Source: Pseudodesulfovibrio sp. zrk46
GTDB lineage: Bacteria > Desulfobacterota > Desulfovibrionia > Desulfovibrionales > Desulfovibrionaceae
Direction: 5' to 3'
Length of the DNA: 64,000 bases
Assembly (NCBI RefSeq): GCF_012516435.1
Contig: NZ_CP051216.1
Span: 3,471,669-3,535,668, forward strand
In this document: one piece after another, positions 1-8,758 of the stretch
Position numbering within the stretch: the stretch's first letter is position 1
Layout of the letters: each line of letters opens with the position of its first letter
Position numbers and translations under genes: made by a program
The notes under the pieces: generated by a model
The model's input: only the letters and a program-made list of their open reading frames with translations
What the model was told of the DNA's origin: nothing
Databases searched by the model: none

Positions 1-643
1 CGTCGAGCAAGCCTACATACACGGATTCTCCACGATTTACAAGAATTTCCCACAAGGCTAAAGGGCCACCAGAAGCCTTGTCTGTTTTCAAAATGGCCGC
101 AGGAACAGAACGATCTTCGCGCATTTTATCATCAGGCGGAGACTCCTCAAGATTGACGCCCATTCCGAGAATAACGAGAGACCCCTTTTCTTCAAGCAGC
201 ATCCCACCAACCTTCCTATCTTGCTGAAGAAAATCGTTGGGCCATTTCAACTCAATGTGCGTTCCTAATTCTGCAAAAGCTTCAGCAAAAACATAGCCAC
301 ACACTAACGGCAACAGATGGCTCCATAGCTCAAGCCACGGTCCGTCCTCTGGCTGATTCGGCAACACGACGGACACATGAAGATTGCCCGCAGGCGATAT
401 CCAATGACGCCGCAACTGCCCTCGCCCATGGGTCTGATTAACGGCTATAACAGCTCCCCACGCCCCTAACGCCCCCTTCTCAGCCAAATAACGCGCCACC
501 TCCATTGTACTGGTGCATTCGTTAACAACTACGACCGTACAGGACGACTCAACAACACTTCGTTGAAAAGAACCAACACCTTCAAGCTCATAAGGTTGCC
601 ATACACCTAAACGATCAAACTCATTGCTCCATGATTTAGACAC
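1..643 (-). CDS. birA: Biotin--[acetyl-CoA-carboxylase] ligase (BirA), 5' part
   Basis: Activates biotin with ATP and attaches it to the lysine of biotin carboxyl carrier proteins in the cytoplasm. The frame is open from 643 to the window edge, so only the N-terminal 214 residues are present. Visible motifs are the adenylate-binding loop THGRGQLRRHW, the substrate motif ELKWPNDF and KVGGMLLEE, followed by LGMGVNLEESP, in the order expected for the BirA catalytic core. No DNA-binding helix-turn-helix precedes the core, so this is probably a group I enzyme and not a repressor. The start is taken as GTG at 643, with GGAGAAG about 10 bases upstream; there is no in-frame ATG near it. It is divergent from the CCA-adding enzyme. 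Confidence 0.88.
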   Translation of the reverse strand, partial: MSKSWSNEFDRLGVWQPYELEGVGSFQRSVVESSCTVVVVNECTSTMEVARYLAEKGALGAWGAVIAVNQTHGRGQLRRHWISPAGNLHVSVVLPNQPEDGPWLELWSHLLPLVCGYVFAEAFAELGTHIELKWPNDFLQQDRKVGGMLLEEKGSLVILGMGVNLEESPPDDKMREDRSVPAAILKTDKASGGPLALWEILVNRGESVYVGLLD

Positions 644-748
644 GACAATTTGGCTTCTCCGGGTCGCAGGCACCACTCCTTCAGCACCGCTTTCCCAGTA
701 GTAAATTCCTTGTGGCAGCATGGTTTACCTTCTGATAGTAAATACTTA

Positions 749-1858
749 ATGGATATCTATCTTGCTGGCGGAGCCGTCCGCGACCTTATCTTAGGGCACT
801 CAATTACTGATCGTGACTATTTAGTCACCAACACATCACGTGAAGAATTCGTTAAGCGCTTCCCTAATGCACAGCAAGTTGGTCGAACGTTTCCGATTTT
901 TTTGATCAACAAAATGGAGTTCTCTTTCCCTCGAGGAAACTCACTAGACGAGGAAGTAAAATCCAGAGACCTAACTGTCAATGCACTACTACTCAACTCG
1001 CAAGGGGACCTAATCTGTCACCCTCGTTCACTTGAGGACTTAAAAAACAAAGTTCTCCGTCCCGCCTCAAAGCAATCGTTTATTGATGACCCACTGCGTG
1101 TTTTTCGAGCCGCTCGGTTCTGGGCCAAGTTTCCAGATTTCACACCTCACGCGAGTTTACTGGAAACAATGCACTCCGTTTCCCAAAACGGCCATCTAGA
1201 TATCTTACCTGCAGATCGAATTGGCCAAGAAACGATCAAAGCCCTTAACACAATAAAGCCAGGCAATTATATTCGACTTCTCACACAAACTGGATGCCTA
1301 TCTCCTTGGTTCGATGCACTCAATTGTATCTCTCAATCGTCCACAGAGTCTACGGACTTTCTTTCAAACAATATTGTTGAGCATACAGCTCAACTAATGG
1401 ACAAACTCAGCGGCAACGCCAAAGCAGTTTGGATGGGACTATGTCACGGCATCGGAAAAAGACATGGTGACAGCAAGACTCCCTTTCTCCATACACACGA
1501 CATAAATAGAGAGGCTGTAGCAAAAGAACTCGCCAGTAGAATCAGATTGTCCAATGCATTGTCTATTGCAGGCGCCAAAGCTACCCGGTGGCATATGGCC
1601 GCATCACACTACGACAGACTCCCCGCAGACACACGTGTGGACCTTCTCATCGACCTTCATTTAGCAGGAATTCTTGATGAGTCATTTGACCTCGTTGCCG
1701 CTGATAATAATATTTTTTTTCATAAACGGGCTCACACTGACCTTGAAACTATTCTTACAGTCAACCTTAAGTCACGAGATAGAAATCTTGGTCCGAAATC
1801 AGGTGAAATACTCAGAGCTATGCGCGCAAAGAAGTTGGCCGTTCAGACAAAAAAATAA
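749..1858 (+). CDS. cca: CCA-adding tRNA nucleotidyltransferase (class II, HD-like C-terminal region)
   Basis: Adds or repairs the 3' CCA of tRNAs using CTP and ATP. The protein begins with the nucleotidyltransferase fold: IYLAGGAVRDLILG (residues 3-16), the metal-binding pair D21 and D23 in TDRDYLV, RDLTVNAL (73-80) and DPLRVFRAARF (114-124), closest in pattern to E. coli Cca. A C-terminal HD-type region is recognisable near residues 205-240, but the usual HD pair reads CHGIGK (H233, G234), so its hydrolase activity is doubtful. ATG 749 is chosen because the family starts just before the GG-VRD motif; the frame stays open upstream to a TTG at 650. No strong ribosome binding site marks the start. 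The five tRNA genes in this window already encode CCA, so repair may be its main job. Confidence 0.87.
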   Translation: MDIYLAGGAVRDLILGHSITDRDYLVTNTSREEFVKRFPNAQQVGRTFPIFLINKMEFSFPRGNSLDEEVKSRDLTVNALLLNSQGDLICHPRSLEDLKNKVLRPASKQSFIDDPLRVFRAARFWAKFPDFTPHASLLETMHSVSQNGHLDILPADRIGQETIKALNTIKPGNYIRLLTQTGCLSPWFDALNCISQSSTESTDFLSNNIVEHTAQLMDKLSGNAKAVWMGLCHGIGKRHGDSKTPFLHTHDINREAVAKELASRIRLSNALSIAGAKATRWHMAASHYDRLPADTRVDLLIDLHLAGILDESFDLVAADNNIFFHKRAHTDLETILTVNLKSRDRNLGPKSGEILRAMRAKKLAVQTKK

Positions 1859-1868
1859 TGCCTCTGTT

Positions 1869-1895
1869 TTGACAAAAAAATATGGAACGTATAAG
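1869..1895 (+). promoter_or_regulatory. Candidate sigma-70 promoter for the DHH phosphoesterase
   Basis: TTGACA (1869-1874) and TATAAG (1890-1895) with a short 15-base spacer, about 80 bases before the gene at 1973. The -35 is perfect but the spacing is suboptimal; a 17-base spacing would give TAAGAA instead. Confidence 0.4.
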
Positions 1896-1972
1896 AATTA
1901 AGCATTGAATCAGGAATATTCATCGACCTCGATGAACTGAGCAAATTATTCGAATAGACTGGAGATTATCCC

Positions 1973-2884
1973 ATGAGGCTTGTTACCCGCTCCGACTTCG
2001 ACGGCTTGGTTTGCGCAACATTGCTCAAACACCTTGGCGAAATTGACGACTACCTCTTTGCCCACCCTAAGGATCTCCAAGACGGCAAAGTTGAAGTCAC
2101 TAAAAAAGATATTCTTGCAAATGTCCCCTATGTCGAAGGGTGTGGCCTCTGGTTTGACCACCACACAAGCGAACAGGAACGGCTAGGAGACATTGAATTC
2201 GAAGGCATGAGCAAGCCTCTGCCAAGTTGTGCCAGTGTCATTTATGAATATTATGGTGCAGACAAATTCCCAGCAAGCTTCCAAGAAATGATGGATGCGG
2301 TTGACAAAGTTGATTCGGCCAATCTGAGCGCTGAAGAAATAGTCAATCCAACAGGATGGATTCTTTTAGGTTACATAATGGATCCCCGCACAGGCCTAGG
2401 ACGCTACCGCGACTACCGAATAAGCAATTATCAACTAATGCTCGACATGATTGAATACTGTCGTATTCACACAGCCGAAGAAATCATGGAAATTGAAGAC
2501 GTCAAAGAGCGCATTGATAAATACAAAGAAGATGAACCTAAATTCATCCAAATGCTTAAAGACAACACAACAGTTTATGACAATGCCCTTGTGATAGATT
2601 TGCGTGGTCAAGATCCAATTTACTGCGGCAACCGATTCATGATTTACTCTCTATTTCCTGATTGCAATGTAAGCATCCGCGTCATTTGGGGTTTCAAAAA
2701 GCAAAATGTCGTTTTCACTGTTGGCAAATCTATTACCAACCGAACAAGTAAAACTGATATTGGTAAGCTCATGCTCTCTTTCGGCGGCGGAGGCCATGAA
2801 GCAGTAGGAACCTGCCAAGTCTCTGAAAGTGAAGTCTCGGAGACACTGAAAAAGATAATCGACCAGCTCAACAATGACGGCTAA
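1973..2884 (+). CDS. DHH/DHHA1-family phosphoesterase
   Basis: A 303-residue cytoplasmic protein of the DHH superfamily, whose members hydrolyse phosphoester or phosphoanhydride bonds (nanoRNase, pAp phosphatase, exopolyphosphatase relatives). Visible are an N-terminal SDFDGLVCA motif (residues 7-15, metal-binding aspartates D8 and D10), the DHH motif in FDHHTSE (D62-H63-H64) and a C-terminal DHHA1 glycine motif GGGGHEAVGT (about 271-280). It therefore keeps the metal and substrate motifs. Which substrate it uses cannot be told from sequence. ATG 1973 follows GGAG at 8 bases. A lone receiver protein follows 18 bases later and may be cotranscribed. Confidence 0.82.
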   Translation: MRLVTRSDFDGLVCATLLKHLGEIDDYLFAHPKDLQDGKVEVTKKDILANVPYVEGCGLWFDHHTSEQERLGDIEFEGMSKPLPSCASVIYEYYGADKFPASFQEMMDAVDKVDSANLSAEEIVNPTGWILLGYIMDPRTGLGRYRDYRISNYQLMLDMIEYCRIHTAEEIMEIEDVKERIDKYKEDEPKFIQMLKDNTTVYDNALVIDLRGQDPIYCGNRFMIYSLFPDCNVSIRVIWGFKKQNVVFTVGKSITNRTSKTDIGKLMLSFGGGGHEAVGTCQVSESEVSETLKKIIDQLNNDG

Positions 2885-2902
2885 CCTAACGAAAAGAGAC
2901 AG

Positions 2903-3304
2903 ATGTTAAAAAAATTCCTAATTGTCGACGACGATGAGCGATTTACAGCTTTAGTCGCCAAGAAATTATCTGAATACGCGCAATGTGTCGTCTCCAATAG
3001 AGGAGACGATGCACTGTTGCAATTTGAACATCACATGAGGGAGGGAACACCCTTTTATGCTGTCTTCATGGATATTGAAATGCCTCAAATGGATGGCCAT
3101 GAGGCCATTGAAAGAATGAGAAGTATTGAGAACAACAACAAGATTGATCCAAGAAACGCTTTCAAACTTATCATGCTTACCGCGCATGACGATGTAAAGA
3201 ACGTCAGTAAGTCCTTTTTTAAAGGCCATGCAGAAACCTACATCTGTAAATCCAATTTACATGAAAAGCTAATCCCGGAACTTCAGGCGAATAAGATCAT
3301 ATAA
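2903..3304 (+). CDS. Stand-alone response regulator receiver protein (CheY-like)
   Basis: A 133-residue single receiver domain with no output domain. The acidic pocket (D9, D10, D11 in IVDDDE), the phosphoacceptor D57 in VFMDIEMPQMDG, T93 in IMLTAHDD and K116 in YICKSN are all present, so it should accept phosphate from a histidine kinase. CheY normally acts on the flagellar switch, but other single receivers act in phosphorelays; nothing here decides between them, and no kinase lies nearby. It follows the DHH phosphoesterase by 18 bases and ends 8 bases from the convergent unknown gene. Confidence 0.85.
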   Translation: MLKKFLIVDDDERFTALVAKKLSEYAQCVVSNRGDDALLQFEHHMREGTPFYAVFMDIEMPQMDGHEAIERMRSIENNNKIDPRNAFKLIMLTAHDDVKNVSKSFFKGHAETYICKSNLHEKLIPELQANKII

Positions 3305-3312
3305 CTTGCCCC

Positions 3313-4086
3313 TTACTCTTCTCGCAGAGCATTCATTGCAATTGTAATATCTTGCTTGCGTGCTGGGTATATTTCCTTGCAAAAGTCCTTAATAGCTTCT
3401 TTGACAGAAGAGATCCTAGGCAAATCTTGAACGACTGGCAGATTCAATCCATTGAAATCGATTCCATCGAACTTCAAATCATTATCTAATCCGCACCCAT
3501 CAGTAAGGCACGCCAGCCCGATGACATCTTCACGTTCACTTTGTTCGGTATCCATCCTCTTCACGTAGCGAAGCGTACTGCTAGGAGACAGCTCGGTGTT
3601 CACTCGCTCGACCTCATCATTGATATGTTCTGCTAGAGCTCTGAGGCGTAAGTAGTGAACTGTTAAACGCTTCCTACCTGGAACATCTGGATCCGGATAA
3701 TAATGCCCATTTAAATAATCATCAGCAGCTTTTTGTAACAAGTCGTAAGCACGGCATACACACCTTGCATATCGCCCTCCGCCGGTAAAGGCCCAAGGCA
3801 GCTTATCAAAAAAAGGTCTTACGTACTCTGAAGGCACAGGAATGCATGAAGGCACAATATCGAGAGCAATATAGAAGTCTCTTGCTGTAGGAGCATCAAG
3901 AAGCAGTAGGTTTAGCCTAGCAGCAGCCTGACTCAACCGTGGGACCAAACCTCTGAACTCGTCCACCATGAGCTCAAATCCCCTAATCTTATCATCAAGC
4001 TCCCTACGAGTCCCAAAATAGGTCTCAGCCATATCTGTGACAACTTCCTGCTGCAACTGGTCGGCAATATCTCTAAAATCAGTCAT
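3313..4086 (-). CDS. Unknown soluble protein, 257 aa
   Basis: I do not recognise this family. The start is well supported: ATG 4086 preceded by AGGAG at 5 bases. The protein has no signal peptide or membrane segment. The N-terminal third is rich in heptad-like hydrophobic spacing (residues 1-65, DIADQLQQEVVTDMAETYF onwards), followed by a region with CVCRAYDLL and a basic stretch around PGRKRLTVHYLRLRALAEH. Five or so cysteines are scattered, two of them in LACLTDGCG, without a clear metal motif. It converges with the receiver gene and is divergent from the fused acyl-CoA synthetase gene, leaving no operon clue. Codon use looks like its neighbours. Confidence 0.7.
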   Translation of the reverse strand: MTDFRDIADQLQQEVVTDMAETYFGTRRELDDKIRGFELMVDEFRGLVPRLSQAAARLNLLLLDAPTARDFYIALDIVPSCIPVPSEYVRPFFDKLPWAFTGGGRYARCVCRAYDLLQKAADDYLNGHYYPDPDVPGRKRLTVHYLRLRALAEHINDEVERVNTELSPSSTLRYVKRMDTEQSEREDVIGLACLTDGCGLDNDLKFDGIDFNGLNLPVVQDLPRISSVKEAIKDFCKEIYPARKQDITIAMNALREE

Positions 4087-4137
4087 TAGAACTCCTAGCC
4101 TATCGCTGGATTATTATATATATACCCCCTAATCTTT

Positions 4138-4166
4138 TTGACCGCAATTGTGGAGAGGTATATTAG
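4138..4166 (+). promoter_or_regulatory. Candidate promoter of the fused acyl-CoA synthetase gene
   Basis: TTGACC (4138-4143), 17 bases, TATTAG (4161-4166), about 64 bases before the ATG at 4230. A TATATT two bases upstream is an alternative -10 with a 15-base spacer. A small inverted repeat overlaps the predicted transcription start. Confidence 0.42.
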
Positions 4167-4181
4167 ACGGTTATGACCGTC
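4166..4181 (+). repeat. Short inverted repeat at the predicted transcription start
   Basis: GACGGT (4166-4171) and ACCGTC (4176-4181) are exact complements separated by TATG. The position, directly at or after the predicted -10, would suit an operator or a 5' mRNA hairpin. There is no match that I can name. Confidence 0.4.
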
Positions 4182-4229
4182 ACAAGATACGCCACATAAC
4201 ACATTTTAATAATTGCAAAAAGGACAGCC

Positions 4230-6308
4230 ATGCTGCTGAACGAACATAAAAGTAAGGTATTGTTTGCCAAGGCGGGCATTCCGGTCCCATCCGGTGAAGC
4301 CGTTTATCCAGGCCAGGAAAACGAATTCTCACCAAAGTTCCCTCTGCCTTGGTTTCTAAAATCCCAAGTCCTGACAGGTGGTCGTGGCAAGGCTGGCGGT
4401 ATTCTACGCGTAGACGACAAAGCACAATTTGCTAACACAGCGCAAAAACTGTTCAACCTCGATATCAAAGGGCACTCAGTACCTTTCATTCGTGTTGAAC
4501 CTGCCGCTGACATCCAACGCGAATTCTACCTTTCCCTGACTGTATCCCGTGAACGCAAGTGTATTCTGCTCACCGTAGGACGTGAAGGCGGTGTTGAAAT
4601 CGAAAACCTTGGCACTGACAACCTTCTTGTTCAAGAAATACGTTTGCCTGGCGGCTTAGCTCCTAATCAAATTCGTGCAGCCTTCTTCCATCTAGACTTA
4701 GAAAAAGAGTACCTAGCCGGATTTGCTGCCCTTCTGAAAAATCTCTTCAATGGCATGCTGGCCAATGGCATGCTCATGGCAGAGATCAATCCGCTCGTTG
4801 TTACTGGTGACAAAGAGTTCATCGCTCTTGATGGCAAAGTAGAAATTGACGACAATTTTGCCGATATCAATACTGACATGGAAGAGTACTATCAACGTGA
4901 GCACGCCACCCATGAGGAAAATATTGCGCGCGATGCAGGACTTTCCTTTGTCAAACTCCCGGGTTGGGTAGGCCTCATGGTAAATGGAGCAGGGCTCGCC
5001 ATGGCAACAATGGACCTCCTCAACTTCTCAAAACTCCCTGCAAGCAACTTCCTTGATCTTGGAGGTGCGGCAGACCAGGAACGAATGCAAACTGCTCTGG
5101 AACTGCTTTTTGGAGATGATCAGGTCAAAGCTATTTTCATTAATTTATTCGGTGGAATCCTCTCCTGTGAAAAAGTAGCTCTCGCTATGAAAGGAGCTTT
5201 GGGCGGCAAAGCCCCTGCCAAGCCCATTGTAGCACGTATGTCTGGTAAGGACGCAGAGTCTGGTTTGGAAATCCTTAAAAGTCTTGAGGTGGAAAATCTC
5301 CATATCGCCGCAGACATGAAATCAGCCATTGATATTCTCGACACCCTCAAACCTGAAAACGCAATAATTCTAGATTTCCCTGAACCTAAAACAAAGGCCG
5401 CAGAATCCTACCCGGCGTCAAATGGATACACATCTCACGCTAAATTCAGCATCGACAAAAATACGCCTATTCTTGTTCAAGGTATTACCGGCCGCGAAGG
5501 GCAACTCCACACTCGCCTAATGAAGGAGTACGGTGCAAACATTGTAGCAGGTGTCACTCCTTTCAAAGGAGGCCAGGAGATACTAGGGGTCCCAGTTTAC
5601 AACTCCATAGCCGAAGCCAAACGCACCCATGATATCGAAGCATCCATCATTTTCGTTCCGCCCCGTATGGCTGCCGATGCTGTGCTAGAGGCTGCATCTA
5701 ATGATATTCCATGGGTAATCTGCATTACCGAAGGCATAACTCAACACGATATGCTGACAACCTTCGAACAGATTCAAGACTCCCCTACCCGGGTAATCGG
5801 CCCCAACACACCAGGTATCATTGTTCCTGGCCAGACCAAGATCGGTATTTTACCTACTATTCCGTTTATCCCAGGTCCCGTGGCCGTTCTCTCTCGCAGT
5901 GGCACTCTCACCTACGAAGTCGCAGCCCGGTTAACAAATGCAGGCATCGGCCAGTCCTTAAGTGTAGGAATTGGTGGAGATCCTTTCATTGGAACAAGCT
6001 TCGTTGATATGTTTGAAATGATCCGCAATCACGATCAAACTAAAGCAGTTGTAGTGCTTGGAGAAATCGGCGGACAAGCCGAAGAAGATTTGGCGGAATA
6101 TGTTGTTCGTACCGGCTTCGATAAGCCTGTTGTATCGTTTATCGCGGGCCGAACAGCCCCTCCAGGCAAACGCCTTGGACATGCAGGTGCTATATTAGAG
6201 AAAGGAGGCGGCATCGAACACAAACTAGAAACCATGCGACAGGCAGGATTCATCGTCTGTCCGAGCCTCGAAGTTATTGCAGAAGAAACTGCCAACGCTC
6301 TCAAATAA
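4230..6308 (+). CDS. Fused succinyl-CoA-synthetase-like (ADP-forming acyl-CoA) synthetase, beta-alpha order
   Basis: Couples an acyl-CoA thioester to NDP phosphorylation, or the reverse. The first about 370 residues are SucC-like: an ATP-grasp region from [20 protein letters not shown] with [14 protein letters not shown], then the CoA-ligase part with [15 protein letters not shown] and [13 protein letters not shown]. Residues from about 410 are SucD-like: the CoA-binding loop [44 protein letters not shown] and [12 protein letters not shown], whose H651 is the histidine that becomes phosphorylated. So both subunits are joined in one 692-residue chain, beta first. The substrate could be succinate, acetate or another acid. 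ATG 4230 follows AAGGA at 5-6 bases. A glycosyltransferase starts 12 bases later. Confidence 0.85.
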   Translation: MLLNEHKSKVLFAKAGIPVPSGEAVYPGQENEFSPKFPLPWFLKSQVLTGGRGKAGGILRVDDKAQFANTAQKLFNLDIKGHSVPFIRVEPAADIQREFYLSLTVSRERKCILLTVGREGGVEIENLGTDNLLVQEIRLPGGLAPNQIRAAFFHLDLEKEYLAGFAALLKNLFNGMLANGMLMAEINPLVVTGDKEFIALDGKVEIDDNFADINTDMEEYYQREHATHEENIARDAGLSFVKLPGWVGLMVNGAGLAMATMDLLNFSKLPASNFLDLGGAADQERMQTALELLFGDDQVKAIFINLFGGILSCEKVALAMKGALGGKAPAKPIVARMSGKDAESGLEILKSLEVENLHIAADMKSAIDILDTLKPENAIILDFPEPKTKAAESYPASNGYTSHAKFSIDKNTPILVQGITGREGQLHTRLMKEYGANIVAGVTPFKGGQEILGVPVYNSIAEAKRTHDIEASIIFVPPRMAADAVLEAASNDIPWVICITEGITQHDMLTTFEQIQDSPTRVIGPNTPGIIVPGQTKIGILPTIPFIPGPVAVLSRSGTLTYEVAARLTNAGIGQSLSVGIGGDPFIGTSFVDMFEMIRNHDQTKAVVVLGEIGGQAEEDLAEYVVRTGFDKPVVSFIAGRTAPPGKRLGHAGAILEKGGGIEHKLETMRQAGFIVCPSLEVIAEETANALK

Positions 6309-6320
6309 CAGGACTCTCTC

Positions 6321-7379
6321 TTGAAAGTACTGCTTCTTGATTTAGGTAAAATTATCCGTGGAGGCCAACGACAGGTATTCTACCTGGCCCGCCGCCTTGC
6401 CCAAACACCAGGCTTTGAGCCACTGGTAGTCATACCAAGAAAAGCCCTTCTCCGTTCCAACTTGGAGGAGGAGGGAATACCATATACGACACTCCCATTT
6501 GCAAGTGATTTCAATCCATTGACGATCTTTCGTTTCATGCGCATTGTAGCTACATTTCAGCCAGCAATCGTGCATACCAACGACGCAAAAGGAGCTTCCC
6601 TAGCAGCACTAACCAAAAAATGTCTTGGCGAATTCAAGCTCGTTCATAGTCGCCGCGTTTCCTATCCCCTCAAACCCGGATGGAGCCGCAACAAATATCT
6701 TCTGGGTGATGCGACGGTAGCTGTTAGTCAAGAAATTCAAGAAGTACTGGAAAAATGTGGCGTGCCCACAACAAAGACTAGCACGGTACATAGTGGTATT
6801 AATGCAGATCTTTATTCTACGGATAAACACGAACATCAAAAACTAACTATTGGCGCAGTTGGCGCCCTGAGTACACAAAAAGGCTTTGAAGTTCTCATCG
6901 AATCACTTAGGGAACTGAAGAAACACTCAGAACTACCTGACTGGCAATGTCTCATTGCTGGAGATGGCCCTCTTCTTCAAGAACTCAAAGATAAGGCTGA
7001 CCAACTAGGCTTAGCGGACTCTATTTTATTTCTTGGCTATAAAGACAGTCGAGAAGTTCTGCCAGAAATAGACATTCTGGCCGTACCTTCAGTAGATGGA
7101 GAAGGCTCAAACGCCGTGATCAAGGAAGGATGGGCCTCCGCAACACCTGTGATCACATCTGATCTTCCTTCCAATTTAGAACTGGTAACTCACGAACAGG
7201 ACGGTCTTGTTTTCCGCAATCGCAATGCTAGCGAATTAGCAAACTGCCTTGCGCGTGTTGCCACCGATGGGAAACTAGCCCAATCCCTTGTTCGCAAAGG
7301 TGCAAACACAGTGCAACGATTCACAGACAAGACAATGGCCGACAAATACATGGCACTGTATCGGAATTTAACTGTATAA
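6321..7379 (+). CDS. Glycosyltransferase, GT-B fold (family GT4-like)
   Basis: Transfers a sugar from an activated donor to an unknown acceptor, probably at the inner face of the membrane for a surface glycan or lipopolysaccharide. The N-terminal domain starts LLLDLGKIIRGGQRQVFYLARRL with the usual glycine-rich acceptor loop. The C-terminal donor domain shows GAVGALSTQKGFEVLIESL, CLIAGDGPL, and EGSNAVIKEGWAS, which carries the E-x7-E type motif, then TPVITSD. No signal peptide or transmembrane segment. The start is TTG at 6321 with AGGA upstream; it lies 12 bases after the acyl-CoA synthetase and a terminator follows at once. Confidence 0.82.
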   Translation: MKVLLLDLGKIIRGGQRQVFYLARRLAQTPGFEPLVVIPRKALLRSNLEEEGIPYTTLPFASDFNPLTIFRFMRIVATFQPAIVHTNDAKGASLAALTKKCLGEFKLVHSRRVSYPLKPGWSRNKYLLGDATVAVSQEIQEVLEKCGVPTTKTSTVHSGINADLYSTDKHEHQKLTIGAVGALSTQKGFEVLIESLRELKKHSELPDWQCLIAGDGPLLQELKDKADQLGLADSILFLGYKDSREVLPEIDILAVPSVDGEGSNAVIKEGWASATPVITSDLPSNLELVTHEQDGLVFRNRNASELANCLARVATDGKLAQSLVRKGANTVQRFTDKTMADKYMALYRNLTV

Positions 7380-7392
7380 ACGACAACATAAT

Positions 7393-7425
7393 AAAGCCTG
7401 ACACAAATAACGATGTCAGGCTTTT
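7393..7425 (+). terminator. Rho-independent terminator after the glycosyltransferase
   Basis: AAAGCCTGACA pairs with TGTCAGGCTTT across a short loop, followed by TTTTT. It lies 14 bases after the stop at 7379. Confidence 0.85.
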
Positions 7426-7498
7426 TCATTATGTCCTCGAAGCTGTCTGCTAGGAACGAAATTTCCGATCTCCTAGCTCTTACCAAATGCTCAAAAGA

Positions 7499-7954
7499 TC
7501 AAGCAAACTCCCCATCAAGAAGTAGATGCGAAAAATAACCTGTAGCAAATGCTACATAAAAGGGAACAAAATCCTTTGCAAACTCTACACTCATTGTAAC
7601 GGCTGGAACTGCCAAAATTGGGACAGGCACCAGCAACATGGCCCACCATGTATGTGTCCAACCACGATGTGATCCAATTGCGGGCAACATGGCAAAGAAT
7701 CCAAGCCAAGCAGCCCAAATATATTGTTTTTGAAAGATCAACCCCAGATCAACGGCTGCGAAAACAACATAGAATAGATTCTGCCCTTTAGAATCTGTGT
7801 CAACATCAGGAAACATTGCTCCAAGAAGGCAAAATCCTATTAAACCCAAAGCGATTAGTGGATTTAGAGCCAACCAACCAAGCATAACCGAACCAATAAG
7901 TCCCATTACGGCAAAGAAAAAACCGCCGGTCAAATGACCTTTATATCCAGGCAT
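7499..7954 (-). CDS. YdjM/DUF457-type membrane-bound metal-dependent hydrolase-like protein
   Basis: A 151-residue inner-membrane protein with about four hydrophobic segments. The family marks are the N-terminal GYKGHLTGG, MFPDVDTDS after the second segment, SHRGWTHTWW around residue 108 and GYFSHLLLDGEFA at the end; these conserved His and Asp residues suggest metal binding as in the YdjM (PF04307) family, whose function is poorly known. It follows the TetR regulator by 16 bases on the same strand, so the pair is probably one operon. No good ribosome binding site precedes ATG 7954, which fits translational coupling to the upstream gene. It ends about 75 bases before the convergent terminator. 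Confidence 0.72.
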   Translation of the reverse strand: MPGYKGHLTGGFFFAVMGLIGSVMLGWLALNPLIALGLIGFCLLGAMFPDVDTDSKGQNLFYVVFAAVDLGLIFQKQYIWAAWLGFFAMLPAIGSHRGWTHTWWAMLLVPVPILAVPAVTMSVEFAKDFVPFYVAFATGYFSHLLLDGEFA

Positions 7955-7970
7955 AATTTAAATATAATAA

Positions 7971-8558
7971 TTAAAGAGTAAAGCCCTTAGGCGTACAGAC
8001 GCTACGCATGATAAAATCACACGCCTCGTCATAAAGACCAGGAATTTCATATGGCGTCAGAAACCGAGTTCGAACTGCACCAACAATATTTGCATAGACC
8101 ATAAATGCAGTCTGAGTAACCGGTAGCTCAACAATAGAACCATCATTTATGCCACGTTCAAGAATCTCTTCGACCATATCGATGAGTTCCTTAAATTTTG
8201 CCCCTATCTTCTGACGATCAAGATCAGGATTATCATCGCTAAATGGTGAGCATCGGATAATAGTAGGGAAAGTCTTCTCATTCTCAATAGTAAAATCTAA
8301 ATAAGCCTTAACGAAAAGACCCAAGGCATCACACCCATTAGTAGACTGTGCAATTTTATCACGCAATACAATGATCATTGTATCGATCAGTTCGCTTCCT
8401 GCCACCATAAACAAGTTTTCTTTGCTGTCGAAATAATGAAATACTAGCCCTGACGCCACTTCAGCATGCTGAGCAACCATCTTCATGGTTGTTCCTGCAT
8501 ACCCATATCGGGCAAACAACTCCTGAGCTGCGACCAGTATCATATCCTTTTTCGACAT
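7971..8558 (-). CDS. TetR/AcrR-family transcriptional regulator
   Basis: A 195-residue repressor-type protein. The N-terminal helix-turn-helix is clear: AAQELFARYGYAGTTMKMV and VASGLVFHYFDSKENLF (residues about 10-50). The remaining helical part should bind a ligand and dimerise. Its target is not visible, but the adjacent YdjM-like membrane protein, 16 bases downstream, is the first candidate, together with its own promoter. ATG 8558 is chosen over the in-frame TTG just before it because AGGGG stands 8 bases upstream. Confidence 0.85.
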   Translation of the reverse strand: MSKKDMILVAAQELFARYGYAGTTMKMVAQHAEVASGLVFHYFDSKENLFMVAGSELIDTMIIVLRDKIAQSTNGCDALGLFVKAYLDFTIENEKTFPTIIRCSPFSDDNPDLDRQKIGAKFKELIDMVEEILERGINDGSIVELPVTQTAFMVYANIVGAVRTRFLTPYEIPGLYDEACDFIMRSVCTPKGFTL

Positions 8559-8707
8559 CAATCAATCCCCTCTGCACTTCTCATTGAACAATATAGATCG
8601 GACAATTGCCACATCGCCGATTCCCCTGAATATCAAAGAATCATTAGTACGACACTCGTCTTAATTCAAGTTCTATCTAAAAAGGACGATAAAGGCTCAG
8701 ACAATAA

Positions 8708-8736
8708 AAGGGCGAGACCAGTCAGGTCTCGCCCTT
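8708..8736 (-). terminator. Rho-independent terminator of sufCB
   Basis: AAGGGCGAGACC pairs exactly with GGTCTCGCCCTT (12 bp) around AGTCA; on the minus strand it runs into TTTTATTGT. It stands 23 bases beyond the sufB stop. Confidence 0.88.
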
Positions 8737-8758
8737 GAAAACGTCTATTGCAAACCGA

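Noticed and set aside
8466-8738. Open frame on the plus strand over the TetR start and the sufCB terminator
   Set aside because: It runs through a terminator hairpin and lies opposite a clear regulator gene.
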